A DNA stretch of 64,000 nt from Cedecea neteri (GCF_000757825.1 NZ_CP009451.1:930001-994000), one strand, 5' to 3'. Positions 1 to 10,590 are shown, counted from the stretch's first letter. Notes: generated by a model not told the origin, from the letters alone. Numbers and translations are program-made.

Positions 1-341
1 TAATATAACAGGCTTGTTAATTCAGTGAGCGGGGCCAGGTTCGGCGAAACCTCCCCATCGAGCCAGCGGGTGAACAGCCAGCCTTCTGCCAGACAATAAG
101 GTTTTGGGGCAATCCCCGCCGGTAAACGCTTTAGCGCACGATAATGACGCTGAAGAGAGACGCCGGGCAGGCGTGCATCGGGAAGTCTTCTCGCGGCAAA
201 ACATTCGCCCTCGCTGACGACCCGATAGCTTGTGCCGCTGAGACCTTCAAGAGCAGAAAAACAACCGGCAGCCTGAGCCGCCGGAAGATATCGAGTTACT
301 GCCGCATCGAGCGATGCCTTAGTTGGTTTGCTGAACAGCAC
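1..341 (-). CDS. thiK: Thiamine kinase ThiK, N-terminal part (runs off the window)
   Basis: ThiK phosphorylates thiamine to thiamine monophosphate in salvage. The reading frame was built by hand on the minus strand: about 113 codons are present and the C-terminal catalytic part lies outside the window. The segments GLSGTSY (matching the GLSGGSF region of the E. coli protein), a HYRALKRLPAGIAPKPY stretch and WLDGEV resemble the N-lobe of ThiK. The start is GTG inside the end of lpoB, giving a 23-nt overlap; the E. coli gene begins the same way. This overlap implies translational coupling with lpoB. Confidence 0.85.
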   Translation of the reverse strand, partial: MLFSKPTKASLDAAVTRYLPAAQAAGCFSALEGLSGTSYRVVSEGECFAARRLPDARLPGVSLQRHYRALKRLPAGIAPKPYCLAEGWLFTRWLDGEVSPNLAPLTELTSLLY

Positions 342-960
342 CGCTACCCGACCAGATGATTTCGCCGGTCTGCACCAGCATCAGCTGCATTTTCAGCGTT
401 GGCGTGTTCACGTTGCCGCTGGCGTTGGTATAGAGCACGTACTGCGCACCGGTGTTACGCGCAATGCCGATGGCTTTGCTTCGCGTGCCCAGGCTGTCCT
501 GCGGCGAGAGCCCAAGCTGCTGCTTCGCCATAGAGAGCTGCTGGGCAGAGACCAGCGTAAACTTGTTATTGTTCGCCAGCGCACCGCGCAGGGCTTCCGT
601 CGCGCTGCTGGTTTGCAGACTGCCGTTGGTGCGGTTGTTGACGCTGTCCACCAGCAGAACGCTACCTGGCGTCACGCCTTCCGCCTGCAGCATTTTACTG
701 ACCATCGGCTGCATGGAGCTGTTCCAGTCGTAGGTCCGCACTTTTGGCTGCGCCGGGATCGTCGGCTCTGGTTGTTCAACAGGGCCAGGCTGCGTTGGCA
801 CGGTCGGGACCGTTGGTACCGTCGGCTCCGGCTGAGCTGGCTGCTCAACGCCTGGTTTAGCCTCTTCTACCGGGGCCGGCTGCTCGCCGCGATTAATACA
901 CCCGGTCAGTATCAGCGCCACCGCGGTGACGGCCAGATAACGATGAAGTCCCCTAATCAA
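319..960 (-). CDS. lpoB: Penicillin-binding protein 1B activator lipoprotein LpoB
   Basis: LpoB is an outer-membrane lipoprotein that reaches through the peptidoglycan to activate the synthase PBP1B. The 213-residue product has a signal peptide ending in the lipobox LTGC (about residues 18-21), then a Pro/Val/Thr-rich disordered linker (about 30-70), then the globular domain starting at YDWNSSMQPMV. The length equals that of E. coli LpoB. The start is TTG, whose bases overlap the TGA stop of ycfL; an AGGAG lies about 8 nt upstream and no ATG fits better. It forms a tight string with ycfL upstream and thiK downstream. Confidence 0.95.
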   Translation of the reverse strand: MIRGLHRYLAVTAVALILTGCINRGEQPAPVEEAKPGVEQPAQPEPTVPTVPTVPTQPGPVEQPEPTIPAQPKVRTYDWNSSMQPMVSKMLQAEGVTPGSVLLVDSVNNRTNGSLQTSSATEALRGALANNNKFTLVSAQQLSMAKQQLGLSPQDSLGTRSKAIGIARNTGAQYVLYTNASGNVNTPTLKMQLMLVQTGEIIWSGSGAVQQTN

Positions 961-1340
961 AATTCGCTCCTTACAGAGAGAGAAAGACGTACTTTTTTAG
1001 CTCCAGGCCAGGCTGCAGTCGAGTCAATACGCTGCGAAGACTGCGCCGGGAGAACGAGGGTACGCACTTTTTCAAGCGGGTGGATTTCCAGCCCTTTTGC
1101 ATCGTACCAGTAGAAACGATAGTACAGCGTGACCGGTTTATGCTGCTCATTATACAGCGACGACTCGGCCACCGTGGCACCGTTGCGCTGAGAGATATCC
1201 GGTTTTTCAGCGCTAATCCCGGCGGCAAGCACCGCCGCTTCCATAACCAACGTCTGGTCACCGTTCACCGGAATGGCCGGGCGAGAGCTACAGCCTGCCA
1301 CCAGCAGCATTGCTAATAAACACAGGGAAAAGCGCGGCAT
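957..1340 (-). CDS. ycfL: YcfL-family lipoprotein (function unknown)
   Basis: A 127-residue predicted lipoprotein: the N-terminus is hydrophobic and ends in a lipobox VAGC followed by SSRPAIPVNG. The body contains NEQHKPVTLYYRFYWYDAKGLE, which resembles the E. coli YcfL family (DUF1425). The ATG at 1340 was chosen because the signal peptide begins there; a longer frame to 1424 would add about 28 residues before it. The gene lies between hinT and lpoB in the same direction, as in E. coli. Its biochemical role is not known; the company of lpoB suggests an envelope role, which is inference. Confidence 0.9.
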   Translation of the reverse strand: MPRFSLCLLAMLLVAGCSSRPAIPVNGDQTLVMEAAVLAAGISAEKPDISQRNGATVAESSLYNEQHKPVTLYYRFYWYDAKGLEIHPLEKVRTLVLPAQSSQRIDSTAAWPGAKKVRLSLSVRSEF

Positions 1341-1344
1341 CGGA

Positions 1345-1701
1345 TCAGTCCTTATGCGCCAGCATTGGGCCAAGCGGACGGCCACCCAGCAGGTGCATGT
1401 GAATGTGGTATACCTCCTGCCCACCGTGACGGTTGCAGTTCATGATCAGGCGGTAGCCGTCAGCGGCAATCCCTTCCTGCTCTGCAATTTTAGCCGCAAC
1501 GGTCATCATGCGCCCCAGCGCAAGTTCGTGCTCTGCCTTAACGTCATTGGCGGTAGGGATGAGCACGTTAGGAATGATGAGAATGTGGGTAGGCGCCTGC
1601 GGGGAAATATCACGAAATGCGGTAACCAGTTCGTCCTGATAAACCACATCCGCCGGAATTTCACGACGAATAATTTTACTGAAAATAGTTTCTTCGGCCA
1701 T
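1345..1701 (-). CDS. hinT: Purine nucleoside phosphoramidase HinT (HIT family)
   Basis: HinT hydrolyses adenosine 5'-phosphoramidates and aminoacyl-adenylates. The 118-residue protein carries the histidine-triad signature in the stretch [16 protein letters not shown] (about residues 95-110), with HIHMH holding the catalytic histidines. It matches E. coli HinT almost residue for residue over the N-terminal [15 protein letters not shown] and the [13 protein letters not shown] block. The C-terminus ends AHKD, one residue shorter than in E. coli; that tail is variable in the family. The gene sits just upstream of ycfL and downstream of the ptsG terminator. Confidence 0.97.
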   Translation of the reverse strand: MAEETIFSKIIRREIPADVVYQDELVTAFRDISPQAPTHILIIPNVLIPTANDVKAEHELALGRMMTVAAKIAEQEGIAADGYRLIMNCNRHGGQEVYHIHMHLLGGRPLGPMLAHKD

Positions 1702-1828
1702 GACCTGTTCCTTGAAGGAGAAAACGGTGATGGGAGTATGAGCGAGGCGCTCATTTGACTCAACCTTCTGAACGCTTTTCTTTGGTTAAGTGCTGACCTT
1801 TAAAACAAATTCACGCTTTGTCAGCAAC

Positions 1829-1855
1829 AAAAAAGGGAGGCTTTCGCCTCCCTTA
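1829..1855 (-). terminator. Rho-independent terminator of ptsG
   Basis: A 7-bp stem (1835-1841 GGGAGGC with 1846-1852 GCCTCCC) with a 4-nt loop is followed on the minus strand by a run of six T. It lies directly downstream of the ptsG stop codon and upstream of hinT. Confidence 0.85.
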
Positions 1856-1872
1856 TCGCTCCCCGAACAAAC

Positions 1873-3306
1873 TTAGTTGTTACGGATCCACTCATCCATT
1901 TCAGTTTTCAGGTTATCGGACTTGGTGCCGAAAATAGCCTGAACGCCGGAACCTGCGACAACTACACCTGCTGCACCCAGCTTCTTCAGGCCAGCCTGGT
2001 CGACTTTGGCAACGTCGGCCACGCTAACACGCAGACGGGTGATACAAGCGTCGAGGTTAGTGATGTTTTCTTTACCGCCGAAAGCGCTAACCAGGGCAGG
2101 AGCCATTTCGCTGGTAACGCCAGCGGTGGTTTCTGCGGTGGCGTCTTCACGACCCGGGGTTTTCAGATCCAGTGCCTTAATCAGTACGCGGAAGATGGTG
2201 TAATACACGATCGCGTAGCAGATACCGACAATTGGGAACAGCCACAGTTTGCTGCTGTTACCGCTCAGCACGATGAAGTCAATCAGACCGTGAGAGAAGG
2301 ACGTTCCGTCACGCATACCCAGCAGAATACAGATTGGGAATGCCAGACCCGCCAGGATAGCGTGAATCACGTACAGGATCGGTGCCACGAACATGAAGGA
2401 GAATTCGATTGGCTCGGTGATACCGGTCAGGAACGAAGTCAGCGCGGCGGAGATCATGATCCCACCCACTTTTGCACGGTTCTCTGGTTTAGCAGAGTGC
2501 CAGATAGCAATCGCCGCAGCCGGCAGGCCGTACATTTTGAACAGGAAGCCACCGGACAGTTTGCCCGCAGTTGGGTCGCCTGCCATATAACGTGGGATAT
2601 CACCGTGGAACACCTGGCCCGCAGCATTGGTGTATTCACCAATCTGCATCTGGAATGGAACGTTCCAGATGTGGTGCAGACCAAACGGTACCAGGCAGCG
2701 CTCGATGAAGCCATAGATACCGAAGGCAACGACCGGGTTCTGGTATGCAGCCCACTGAGAGAAGGTCTGAATAGCCGTACCGATTGGTGGCCAGATGAAG
2801 GACAGCACAATACCGGTGAAGATAGCGGCCAGGCCGGAGATGATCGGCACAAAGCGTTTACCGGCGAAGAAGCCCAGATACTCAGGCAGCTTGATGCGGT
2901 AGAAACGGTTAAACATGTATGCGGCAATTGCACCGGAGATGATACCGCCGAGAACGCCGGTGTCCGCCAGGTGTTTAGCGGCAATTTCTTCCGCAGGCAG
3001 GTGCAGAACCAAAGGCGCAACCACGGCCATGGTTTTCACCATGATGCCATAGGCCACGACTGAAGCCAGAGCAGACACGCCGTCGTTATTAGTGAAGCCC
3101 AGCGCAACACCGATAGCAAAGATAAGCGGCATGTTGGCGAAGACAGAACCGCCCGCTTCCGCCATAACATGGGATACAACAACCGGCAGCCAGCTGAAGT
3201 TTGCAGAACCGACGCCTAGCAGAATACCTGCGATAGGCAGTACGGATACTGGCAGCATCAGCGATTTACCCACCTTTTGCAGGTTAGCAAATGCATTCTT
3301 AAACAT
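1873..3306 (-). CDS. ptsG: Glucose-specific PTS enzyme IICB
   Basis: PtsG imports glucose across the inner membrane and phosphorylates it. The 477-residue product has the same length as E. coli EIICB-Glc. The N-terminal IIC domain (about residues 1-385) has multiple membrane segments and the substrate-loop motif [12 protein letters not shown]. The C-terminal IIB domain contains [13 protein letters not shown], whose Cys is the phosphorylation site. The ATG at 3306 ([10 protein letters not shown]) follows an AGGAGC ribosome binding site; the frame extends upstream to 3357 without support. It is monocistronic, with a terminator downstream and a long regulatory leader upstream. Confidence 0.98.
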   Translation of the reverse strand: MFKNAFANLQKVGKSLMLPVSVLPIAGILLGVGSANFSWLPVVVSHVMAEAGGSVFANMPLIFAIGVALGFTNNDGVSALASVVAYGIMVKTMAVVAPLVLHLPAEEIAAKHLADTGVLGGIISGAIAAYMFNRFYRIKLPEYLGFFAGKRFVPIISGLAAIFTGIVLSFIWPPIGTAIQTFSQWAAYQNPVVAFGIYGFIERCLVPFGLHHIWNVPFQMQIGEYTNAAGQVFHGDIPRYMAGDPTAGKLSGGFLFKMYGLPAAAIAIWHSAKPENRAKVGGIMISAALTSFLTGITEPIEFSFMFVAPILYVIHAILAGLAFPICILLGMRDGTSFSHGLIDFIVLSGNSSKLWLFPIVGICYAIVYYTIFRVLIKALDLKTPGREDATAETTAGVTSEMAPALVSAFGGKENITNLDACITRLRVSVADVAKVDQAGLKKLGAAGVVVAGSGVQAIFGTKSDNLKTEMDEWIRNN

Positions 3307-3405
3307 AATAGAGAGTGCTCCTGAGTATTTGTGCTTTTTTTGTACGCATTTACGCATCGAACCGGGGGGAGAACCGGTTCATAAACAGGACATCTAAGTG
3401 TCCTT
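3307..3405 (-). promoter_or_regulatory. ptsG mRNA leader with SgrS-type pairing site and hairpin
   Basis: The leader read on the minus strand resembles the E. coli ptsG leader. It has a small hairpin (3387-3392 with 3399-3404) near the probable transcript start. Just before the start codon is an A-rich stretch followed by GCACAAATACTCAGGAGCAC, which contains the ribosome binding site and the ATACTCAG core that pairs with the sRNA SgrS in E. coli. By homology this mRNA should be repressed and degraded with Hfq and RNase E during sugar-phosphate stress. SgrS itself is not in this window. Confidence 0.7.
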
Positions 3406-3461
3406 TTATTTATTACGCAGAGTAAAATAAATAACGAAAACTTTGTTTGACGGCTATCACG
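3406..3461 (-). promoter_or_regulatory. ptsG promoter with Mlc-type operator and CRP site
   Basis: Positions 3406-3434 hold an AT-rich near-palindrome, on the minus strand TTATTTATTTTACTCTGCG continuing into GTAATAAATAA. It corresponds to the Mlc operator overlapping the main E. coli ptsG promoter. Positions 3446-3461 read on the minus strand CGTGATAGCCGTCAAA, a CRP-type site (CGTGA-N6-TCAAA) as at E. coli ptsG. Together they predict glucose induction through Mlc and activation by cAMP-CRP. The remaining bases to 3607 showed nothing further. Confidence 0.7.
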
Positions 3462-3607
3462 TTTCTCAGCCAGCCGCGCGAAAAACTTTCATTAATTTAC
3501 ATAACACGCGTACAAATGATTCAAAACGAGCATGCACCGCCCATTTTATGGCGGTGCACTTTACTCGCTTAGGCTATTAATTACGAGCTTTAAAATAACT
3601 ATGGATT

Positions 3608-4402
3608 TCAGAGAGATTGCAGGCGGGACAAGGGGATGTGGAACAAATCAGCAAAGTTCTGCGTCGTCGCGGTCGCCAGTTCTTCCAGCGAAACGCCCTT
3701 CAATACGGCCATATACTCGGCCACATCGCGCGTCATGGCCGGCTGGTTTTCTTTGCCGCGATGCGGCACCGGCGCGAGATACGGCGAGTCCGTTTCCACC
3801 AGCATTCTGTCCAGCGGCACATAACGCGCCGCATCACGCAGCTGCTCGGCATTGCGGAAGGTCACAATGCCGGAGAACGAAATATAAAACCCCATATCCA
3901 GCAGCTTGCCCGCCGTTTCTCTGTCTTCCGTGAAACAGTGTAGTACCCCACCGCACTCTGTCACTTTTTCTTCCTGCAGAATGCTCAGGGTATCGGCGCG
4001 GGCATCACGGGTATGCACAATCACCGGCTTGTTCAGCTCGCGACCGATACGAATGTGGTGACGAAACGATTCCTGCTGGCGCGGTTTTGTTTCCGGCGTA
4101 TAGAAGTAATCCAGCCCCGTTTCCCCCATCGCGATAACGCCCGGCTCGGCGGCCAGACGGCGCAGATCTTCAACGTCGTACTCTTCATCCTGATTCAGTG
4201 GATGCACGCCACACGAGAAGGCCACGTTATCGCGCTCGCCCACCAGCTCGCGCATGCCGCGGTAACCTTCCAGGGTCGTGGCAACGGCCAGGCAAAACTT
4301 CACGTCCCTGGCGGCGGCTTTGTCCAGAACGTCATCAACGTTTTTATGCAGGGATTGATAATCCAGGCCATCGAGATGGCAGTGTGAGTCGACCAGAAAC
4401 AT
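3608..4402 (-). CDS. ycfH: TatD-family metal-dependent deoxyribonuclease YcfH
   Basis: A 264-residue TatD/amidohydrolase-fold nuclease. The N-terminal metal-binding motif DSHCHLDGL is followed by MGETGLDYFY, VIVHTRDA, GVLHCFTE and the C-terminal ETDSPYLAP, which together give the metal ligands. The ATG at 4402 was chosen because the family begins a few residues before the HxH motif; the open frame upstream to 4504 lies over the end of holB. The gene follows holB in the same direction, as in E. coli. Related TatD enzymes act as 3'-5' DNases; the physiological substrate of YcfH is less certain. Confidence 0.93.
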   Translation of the reverse strand: MFLVDSHCHLDGLDYQSLHKNVDDVLDKAAARDVKFCLAVATTLEGYRGMRELVGERDNVAFSCGVHPLNQDEEYDVEDLRRLAAEPGVIAMGETGLDYFYTPETKPRQQESFRHHIRIGRELNKPVIVHTRDARADTLSILQEEKVTECGGVLHCFTEDRETAGKLLDMGFYISFSGIVTFRNAEQLRDAARYVPLDRMLVETDSPYLAPVPHRGKENQPAMTRDVAEYMAVLKGVSLEELATATTQNFADLFHIPLSRLQSL

Positions 4403-4412
4403 AGTAATACTC

Positions 4413-5420
4413 TTAGAGATGATGTGAGTGAAGCAGTGCGCCAGGCCGGGCCAGACGCTCCCACGTAAGAAGGCTTTCCGTGAGCAACAGCTCGCGGTTA
4501 ACACCCACCACGTTGAGCAGCTCTTCGCGACAGGTGAACAAATGGTGTAAAAGGCTCTGCAATACGGCAGAAGAATATCGGGCGCTAAGCCTGGCGACTA
4601 ACGGCTGCATATCAGCATTTGTTAACCAGGCCCCGGCGCCCTGCTGCCACTTGAGGGCATCCAGAAGCAGCGCGCACAGCCAGTGAAGGCGGCGAGCGGC
4701 GTCCTCATGATTCAACGCCGGTAACAGAGCCAGCATATTGCTGGCATCCTCCGCCTGAGTCAGCTTCTCACAAAGCTGCTGGCGGGCCTTCCACTGGTCC
4801 GGCTGCAGGAGGGCAAGCGCGGCGGCGGGCGCCCCAGAGCTGAGGCGTAAAGCAGCCTGCAGCTCCTCTGCGGACATATTTATTTCACGCCCCAGCCACG
4901 CAAGAGAAAAACCTTCGTCCGGCGGCGCAAGGTGCCAGTAAAGGCAGCGGCTGCGCAACGTCGCGGGCAAATGCGCAGGCTCGCGGCTGCTCAGAAAGAA
5001 CCAGGTATTTTTCGGCGGTTCTTCCAGCGTTTTCAGCAGCGCGTTAGCCGCCGCTTCGGTCAGCATATCGGCATCTTTAAGCCAGACAACTTTGGCCCCG
5101 CCCTGCTGGGCATGACCGTAAAGCTTTTCGGTAATGACGCGAACCGCATCAATCCCGAGGCTTGATTTGCCCTTTTCTACCTCAAGGGAGTAGCTGTCGG
5201 GATGCGTTCCCGCCTGCATCAGCTGGCAGCTATGGCAGCGGCCGCAGCTTTTGTTGCCTTCCGGGCTTTGGCACATCAGCCAGCGGCAGAGGGCGTAGAT
5301 TAAGGCATCGTCGCCCAACCCCGGTAGGGCATGAAGCAACAGAGCATGATGTCCGCGGCCGGACTGATACTGGCCGATAAGCTGCTCAAACGCGCCGCGT
5401 AGCCACGGATACCATTTCAC
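4413..5420 (-). CDS. holB: DNA polymerase III subunit delta'
   Basis: HolB is the rigid stator of the clamp loader that places the beta clamp on primed DNA. The 335-residue product has the AAA+ core with the zinc-binding cysteines CGRCHSC (about residues 59-65), AKVVWLKDADMLTEAAANALLKTLEEPP and the SRC motif in LRSRC. As expected for delta', no working Walker A motif is present (PGLGDDALIY). The start is GTG at 5420, whose first base is the last base of the tmk TAG stop, so translation is coupled to tmk. Confidence 0.97.
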   Translation of the reverse strand: MKWYPWLRGAFEQLIGQYQSGRGHHALLLHALPGLGDDALIYALCRWLMCQSPEGNKSCGRCHSCQLMQAGTHPDSYSLEVEKGKSSLGIDAVRVITEKLYGHAQQGGAKVVWLKDADMLTEAAANALLKTLEEPPKNTWFFLSSREPAHLPATLRSRCLYWHLAPPDEGFSLAWLGREINMSAEELQAALRLSSGAPAAALALLQPDQWKARQQLCEKLTQAEDASNMLALLPALNHEDAARRLHWLCALLLDALKWQQGAGAWLTNADMQPLVARLSARYSSAVLQSLLHHLFTCREELLNVVGVNRELLLTESLLTWERLARPGALLHSHHL

Positions 5421-6058
5421 TATTTTTGCTCCCGGAACCAGCTCAGAACGGCCTCGCGCACGGCCAGGGAAACGTCATCCAACGGCTGAGTCGCATCGAT
5501 AGTTTTAATGCGTCTGTCGCTGTTGGCCAGTTCCAGATAGCGAGCACGAGTACGGTTAAAGAAGTCGATTGATTCCTGCTCAATGCGGTCAAGCTCGCCA
5601 CGAGCGCGCGCGCGCGTCAGGCCTACTTCCGGCGTCACGTCGAGATAAATTGTCAGGTCAGGATAAAAATCACCCAGAACGGTGTTGCGCAGCGCCATCA
5701 GCAGGTTCTGGTCAATCTGACGCCCTCCCCCCTGATACGCCTGGGTGGAGAGATCGTGGCGGTCGCCAATAACCCAGCTACCGCGCGCCAATGCCGGTTT
5801 GATAACCGTCTCTACCAGTTGGATGCGTGCCGCGTAAAACATCAGCACCTCTGCTTTATCGGTCACCTTCTCATCGCCGATGCCGGCGTTGTTGAGCGTT
5901 AGCTCGCGCAGGCGTTCAGCGAGCGGCGTGCCGCCGGGCTCACGCGTAAAAGTCATCTCGCTGATACCCAGCTCTTTTAACGTCGCCACAACCACGTTAT
6001 GGGCGTTGGTTTTCCCCGCGCCTTCCAGTCCTTCGATGACGATAAATTTACTGTCCAT
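5420..6058 (-). CDS. tmk: Thymidylate kinase
   Basis: Tmk converts dTMP to dTDP for DNA synthesis. The 212-residue protein has the P-loop EGLEGAGKT (about residues 9-17), the nucleotide-binding [12 protein letters not shown] block, the [16 protein letters not shown] signature and the LID arginines [13 protein letters not shown]. The ATG at 6058 fits the family start; it lies inside the end of mltG (11-nt overlap), while its stop overlaps holB by one base. The mltG-tmk-holB-ycfH string is therefore very compact and probably one transcript. Confidence 0.97.
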   Translation of the reverse strand: MDSKFIVIEGLEGAGKTNAHNVVVATLKELGISEMTFTREPGGTPLAERLRELTLNNAGIGDEKVTDKAEVLMFYAARIQLVETVIKPALARGSWVIGDRHDLSTQAYQGGGRQIDQNLLMALRNTVLGDFYPDLTIYLDVTPEVGLTRARARGELDRIEQESIDFFNRTRARYLELANSDRRIKTIDATQPLDDVSLAVREAVLSWFREQK

Positions 6059-7070
6059 TCTTATCCTTGAGAGCTTTGATATAAACCTGTACCGCCTTGT
6101 TATGGCTGGCGAGGTTAGTGCTAAAGGTATGGCCACCCTTACCATCAGCAACAAAATAGAGATACGGCGTTTTAGCCGGGTGCGCGGCCGCCTGCAAAGA
6201 CGCCTCGCTCGGCACGGCAATCGGCCCCGGCGGCATGCCGCTAATCACATAGGTGTTATAAGGCGTCGGCGTCTCGAGATCTTTGCGCGTTAGCTTACCA
6301 TTATAGCTGTCGCCCATCCCGTAGATAACGGTTGGATCGGTCTGCAGACGCATGCCAATGCGCAGGCGGTTGATAAAGACAGAAGCGACCTGGTCACGCT
6401 CACCCGCCACCGCGGTCTCTTTCTCAATAATTGAGGCCATGGTCACCAGGTCGTTTTCAGTTTTGTACGGTAAACCGTCGACCTTGCTTTCCCATGCTTG
6501 TGCCACAGCTTTGACCATTTTTTGATGAACGCGCTTGAGCAAGGCAACGTCCGTGGTATTGGCGGTGTACATCCAGGTGTCCGGGTAGAACCAGCCTTCA
6601 ACCCACTCCGGGTGCTCAAATTTGAGCGTTTCCGCCACGGTCGCATAGCTGTCGTCTTTTAGCGTGTGCTGAATATAAGGCGCGTCACGCAGCTGTTCGA
6701 GTAAATCGCTCAGGCGCATACCTTCAACCAATCGCAGCGGGAACTGGGCTTCTTTTCCACTGGCGAGCAGGTGCAGCATGTCGGTGACCGTCATCCCCGG
6801 CGTGAGGCGATAGGTGCCCGCCTTAAAATTCGCCAGCTCAGGCTCTACGCGCAGCAGCCACTGAAAGACACGCGGTCGCACGATCAGTTTCTCTTCATAA
6901 AGCTGGGTGCCCAGCGCCAGGCGCCCGGTGCCCTGCTTCAGCGTGAAAATGGTTTCCTGATTGATCGGCAGCGGCGCTTTTGCCAGCTGGCGTACCTTCC
7001 ACATGCCAACCCCGGCGGCGATTCCCAGGACAATCAACAGAACCAGAAAGAAACGTAAAATCTTTTTCAT
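6048..7070 (-). CDS. mltG: Endolytic murein transglycosylase MltG
   Basis: MltG is an inner-membrane lytic transglycosylase that cleaves nascent glycan strands and sets their length. The 340-residue product (same length as E. coli YceG) has one N-terminal membrane anchor (about residues 5-25), a LysM-like region and the YceG-family catalytic domain. The active-site Glu is in [10 protein letters not shown], followed by [12 protein letters not shown] and TPYNTY. The ATG at 7070 was chosen from family length rather than the one six codons upstream. It is preceded by pabC with a short gap and overlaps tmk. Confidence 0.96.
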   Translation of the reverse strand: MKKILRFFLVLLIVLGIAAGVGMWKVRQLAKAPLPINQETIFTLKQGTGRLALGTQLYEEKLIVRPRVFQWLLRVEPELANFKAGTYRLTPGMTVTDMLHLLASGKEAQFPLRLVEGMRLSDLLEQLRDAPYIQHTLKDDSYATVAETLKFEHPEWVEGWFYPDTWMYTANTTDVALLKRVHQKMVKAVAQAWESKVDGLPYKTENDLVTMASIIEKETAVAGERDQVASVFINRLRIGMRLQTDPTVIYGMGDSYNGKLTRKDLETPTPYNTYVISGMPPGPIAVPSEASLQAAAHPAKTPYLYFVADGKGGHTFSTNLASHNKAVQVYIKALKDKNGQ

Positions 7071-7080
7071 CGGTAATCGG

Positions 7081-7881
7081 TTACTCACAAAGTGGGGCTA
7101 AAAAACGGTAAAGCTCGCGCGACGTATACTGCCAGTCCTGGGCCTGGTTTACCGGCACCACCGGCATCAGCGCGTTGCAAATAATGACCTCATCCGCACC
7201 CGCCAGAGTTTCTGGCCCTTCGCTGACCTCATGGATCCTCCATGGGGAACCGCTGAGATGCGAAATGATGCGCTGCCGCATGGTGCCATTAACGCCTGCA
7301 CCGTCGATACGCGGGGTGTAAACGTCACGTCCTTTGCGCCAGAATAAATTAGCCGCACAGCATTCCACCAGGCTCCCCTGGCTGTCAAGAACCAGCGCCT
7401 CCTGGGCAGTCGTCTGTTCAAGATGCGTACGGATAAGCACCTGTTCAAGCCGGTTAAGATGTTTAATGCCTGCCAGGGCAGGATTGATCCCTAATTTTAC
7501 CGGGCTGAGCGCCAACGTAATCCCCTGCCCGCGCCAGGCGGAGTAAAAAGCAGGATAAGGCGAGAGGGAAAGCATTCGCGTAGGCTGCGTACAATTTGAG
7601 GCGCTATAGCCGCGCCCGCCGGCCCCACGAGAAATAATCACCTTCAGAACGGCACGGGATTCGGATGCTGCCAGCATAGTCATCTCTTCGTTGAGCCTGC
7701 CCCAGTCAACCGGCGCGATCGTCAGCGCCTCGCAGGCATGCTGCAGACGGCGAAGATGATCGGCCTGAAAGCGAACGGCGCCGTCGATGACGCTTGCCGT
7801 GGTAAAACAGCCATCGCCAAACTGAATCGCCCGGTCGTTTGCCGGGAGTGCGTCCTGCCACTGACCATTGATAAGAAACAT
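7081..7881 (-). CDS. pabC: Aminodeoxychorismate lyase
   Basis: PabC releases pyruvate from 4-amino-4-deoxychorismate to give p-aminobenzoate for folate. The 266-residue protein is a fold-IV PLP enzyme: [13 protein letters not shown] near the N-terminus, the PLP lysine in [10 protein letters not shown], and the [19 protein letters not shown] block. A GAGG sequence seven bases before the ATG supports the start. In E. coli it lies between fabF and yceG(mltG), as here, but the gap to fabF is longer (256 bp) and contains several hairpins. Confidence 0.95.
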   Translation of the reverse strand: MFLINGQWQDALPANDRAIQFGDGCFTTASVIDGAVRFQADHLRRLQHACEALTIAPVDWGRLNEEMTMLAASESRAVLKVIISRGAGGRGYSASNCTQPTRMLSLSPYPAFYSAWRGQGITLALSPVKLGINPALAGIKHLNRLEQVLIRTHLEQTTAQEALVLDSQGSLVECCAANLFWRKGRDVYTPRIDGAGVNGTMRQRIISHLSGSPWRIHEVSEGPETLAGADEVIICNALMPVVPVNQAQDWQYTSRELYRFLAPLCE

Positions 7882-7956
7882 AGAGATTCCTCAGGTGACG
7901 GAAACGTAAGGTTGCCAGAGGGATTCGCGGGCGACAAGAGGGGAATTCTGAACAGC

Positions 7957-7976
7957 AAAAGGGCCCGTAAGGGCCC
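7957..7976 (-). terminator. Probable terminator between fabF and pabC
   Basis: GGGCCC at 7961-7966 pairs with GGGCCC at 7971-7976 around a GTAA loop, and on the minus strand four T follow the stem. It lies downstream of fabF and upstream of pabC, so it could end or attenuate the fab transcript. Confidence 0.5.
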
Positions 7977-8062
7977 CTGAGACGGCTAGCGAAGTTCATT
8001 GCTTCAAAATGCCCCGACCCGGGACTTATAAAAACAATGAAGTGTGTTCACTGGCTTGCCCC

Positions 8063-8126
8063 AAACAGTCGAAAACCACTTTTTTCGGCTGTTTGTCATC
8101 AATCTGAGGGCCCGTAAGCGGGCCCT
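8063..8126 (-). other. Structured spacer downstream of fabF (two hairpins)
   Basis: Two inverted repeats lie between fabF and pabC. The first is 8107-8114 with 8119-8126, an 8-bp perfect GC-rich stem AGGGCCCG/CGGGCCCT. The second is 8063-8075 with 8082-8094, a 13-bp stem with one mismatch and a 6-nt loop. With the 7957-7976 stem they make three consecutive structures. They may be 3'-end stabilisers or terminators of the fab transcript; no coding frame explains the spacer. Confidence 0.45.
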
Positions 8127-8137
8127 TTCAGAAACGG

Positions 8138-9406
<1,269 letters not shown>

Positions 9407-9425
9407 CTAGTGGGATAATTCAGAT

Positions 9426-9452
9426 AAAACTCAGGCGGTCGAATGACCGCCT
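9426..9452 (-). terminator. Hairpin terminator/attenuator between acpP and fabF
   Basis: A perfect 8-bp stem (9433-9440 AGGCGGTC with 9445-9452 GACCGCCT) with a 4-nt loop is followed on the minus strand by GAG and four T. It lies directly after acpP, which must be made in large excess over FabF, so partial termination here is plausible. Confidence 0.7.
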
Positions 9453-9464
9453 GGAGATGTTCAC

Positions 9465-9701
9465 TTACGCCTGGTGACCGTTGATGTAATCAATGGCAGC
9501 CTGAACGGTAGTGATTTTCTCAGCTTCTTCGTCCGGAATCTCAGTATCAAACTCTTCTTCCAGAGCCATTACCAGCTCAACGGTGTCAAGAGAATCAGCG
9601 CCCAGGTCCTCAACGAAGGAAGCGGTGTTCACTACTTCTTCTTGCTTAACGCCCAGTTGTTCGCCAATGATTTTCTTAACGCGTTCTTCGATAGTGCTCA
9701 T
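9465..9701 (-). CDS. acpP: Acyl carrier protein
   Basis: AcpP carries growing acyl chains on a 4'-phosphopantetheine arm. The 78-residue acidic protein is essentially the E. coli one; the modified serine is in the motif [19 protein letters not shown] (about residue 37). The ATG at 9701 ([10 protein letters not shown]) is certain from homology; the frame extends further upstream to 9896 only by chance. It sits between fabG and fabF, with 154 bp of non-coding sequence before fabG where an acpP promoter would be expected. Confidence 0.99.
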   Translation of the reverse strand: MSTIEERVKKIIGEQLGVKQEEVVNTASFVEDLGADSLDTVELVMALEEEFDTEIPDEEAEKITTVQAAIDYINGHQA

Positions 9702-9855
9702 ACTCTTAAATTTCCTATCAAAACTCGCTTTCGCGATGGTTTTCGTAGTGTATAAAATGTTTGAAAAGATGCAACCAAATCCCGGCTGGTCAAACCACGA
9801 TTTTACGCTATTTTGCGGGCATTCACCCAAATAACGCAAATATTTTTCACCGTGA

Positions 9856-10590
9856 TTAAACCATATACATTCCGCCATTGACGTGAAGGGTCTCACCAGA
9901 GATGTACCCAGCTTCGTCAGAGGCTAAAAATGCTACAGCACTGGCGATTTCATTTGCGCCGCCTAAGCGACCCGCAGGAACCTGCGCCAGAATACCCGCA
10001 CGCTGTTCATCAGAGAGCGCACGCGTCATGTCCGTTTCAATAAAGCCCGGAGCAACAACGTTCACAGTAATACCGCGGGACGCAACTTCACGCGCCAGCG
10101 ATTTACTGAAGCCAATCAAACCAGCCTTCGCCGCAGCGTAGTTAGCCTGACCAGCATTTCCCATGGTACCAACCACAGAACCGATAGAGATAATACGCCC
10201 ATGACGCTTTTTCATCATAGCTCGCATTACCGCTTTTGACAGACGGAAAACAGATGACAGGTTGGTTTCGACAATGTCGTTCCACTCATCATCTTTCATG
10301 CGCATCAGCAGATTATCGCGAGTGATCCCGGCGTTGTTCACCAGAATATCGACTTCGCCAAACTCTTTGCGAATGCTGTCCAGCACGGCGTCGATAGAAG
10401 CCGGATCGGTCACGTTCAGCATGAAGCCTTTGCCGTTTTCGCCCAGATAATCACTGATGGCCTGCGCGCCGCTTTCGCTGGTCGCGGTACCGATAACTTT
10501 TGCACCGCGAGCCACTAAAGTCTCAGCGATAGCACGGCCAATACCACGGCTAGCGCCGGTTACCAGCGCAATTTTTCCTTCAAAACTCAT
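9856..10590 (-). CDS. fabG: 3-oxoacyl-ACP reductase
   Basis: FabG reduces 3-oxoacyl-ACP with NADPH in each elongation cycle. The 244-residue short-chain dehydrogenase has the dinucleotide motif [13 protein letters not shown] near the N-terminus, NNAGITRD, the catalytic Ser in [11 protein letters not shown] and [13 protein letters not shown] with the Tyr-x3-Lys pair. The C-terminus [17 protein letters not shown] matches E. coli. The ATG at 10590 ([12 protein letters not shown]) gives the family length. It follows fabD with a 13-bp gap. Confidence 0.98.
   Translation of the reverse strand: MSFEGKIALVTGASRGIGRAIAETLVARGAKVIGTATSESGAQAISDYLGENGKGFMLNVTDPASIDAVLDSIRKEFGEVDILVNNAGITRDNLLMRMKDDEWNDIVETNLSSVFRLSKAVMRAMMKKRHGRIISIGSVVGTMGNAGQANYAAAKAGLIGFSKSLAREVASRGITVNVVAPGFIETDMTRALSDEQRAGILAQVPAGRLGGANEIASAVAFLASDEAGYISGETLHVNGGMYMV

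Noticed and set aside
2290-3063. 257-codon plus-strand frame opposite ptsG
   Set aside because: Antisense shadow of a clearly real gene with no homology features.
6443-6646. 67-codon minus-strand frame inside mltG
   Set aside because: Out-of-frame shadow within the MltG coding sequence.
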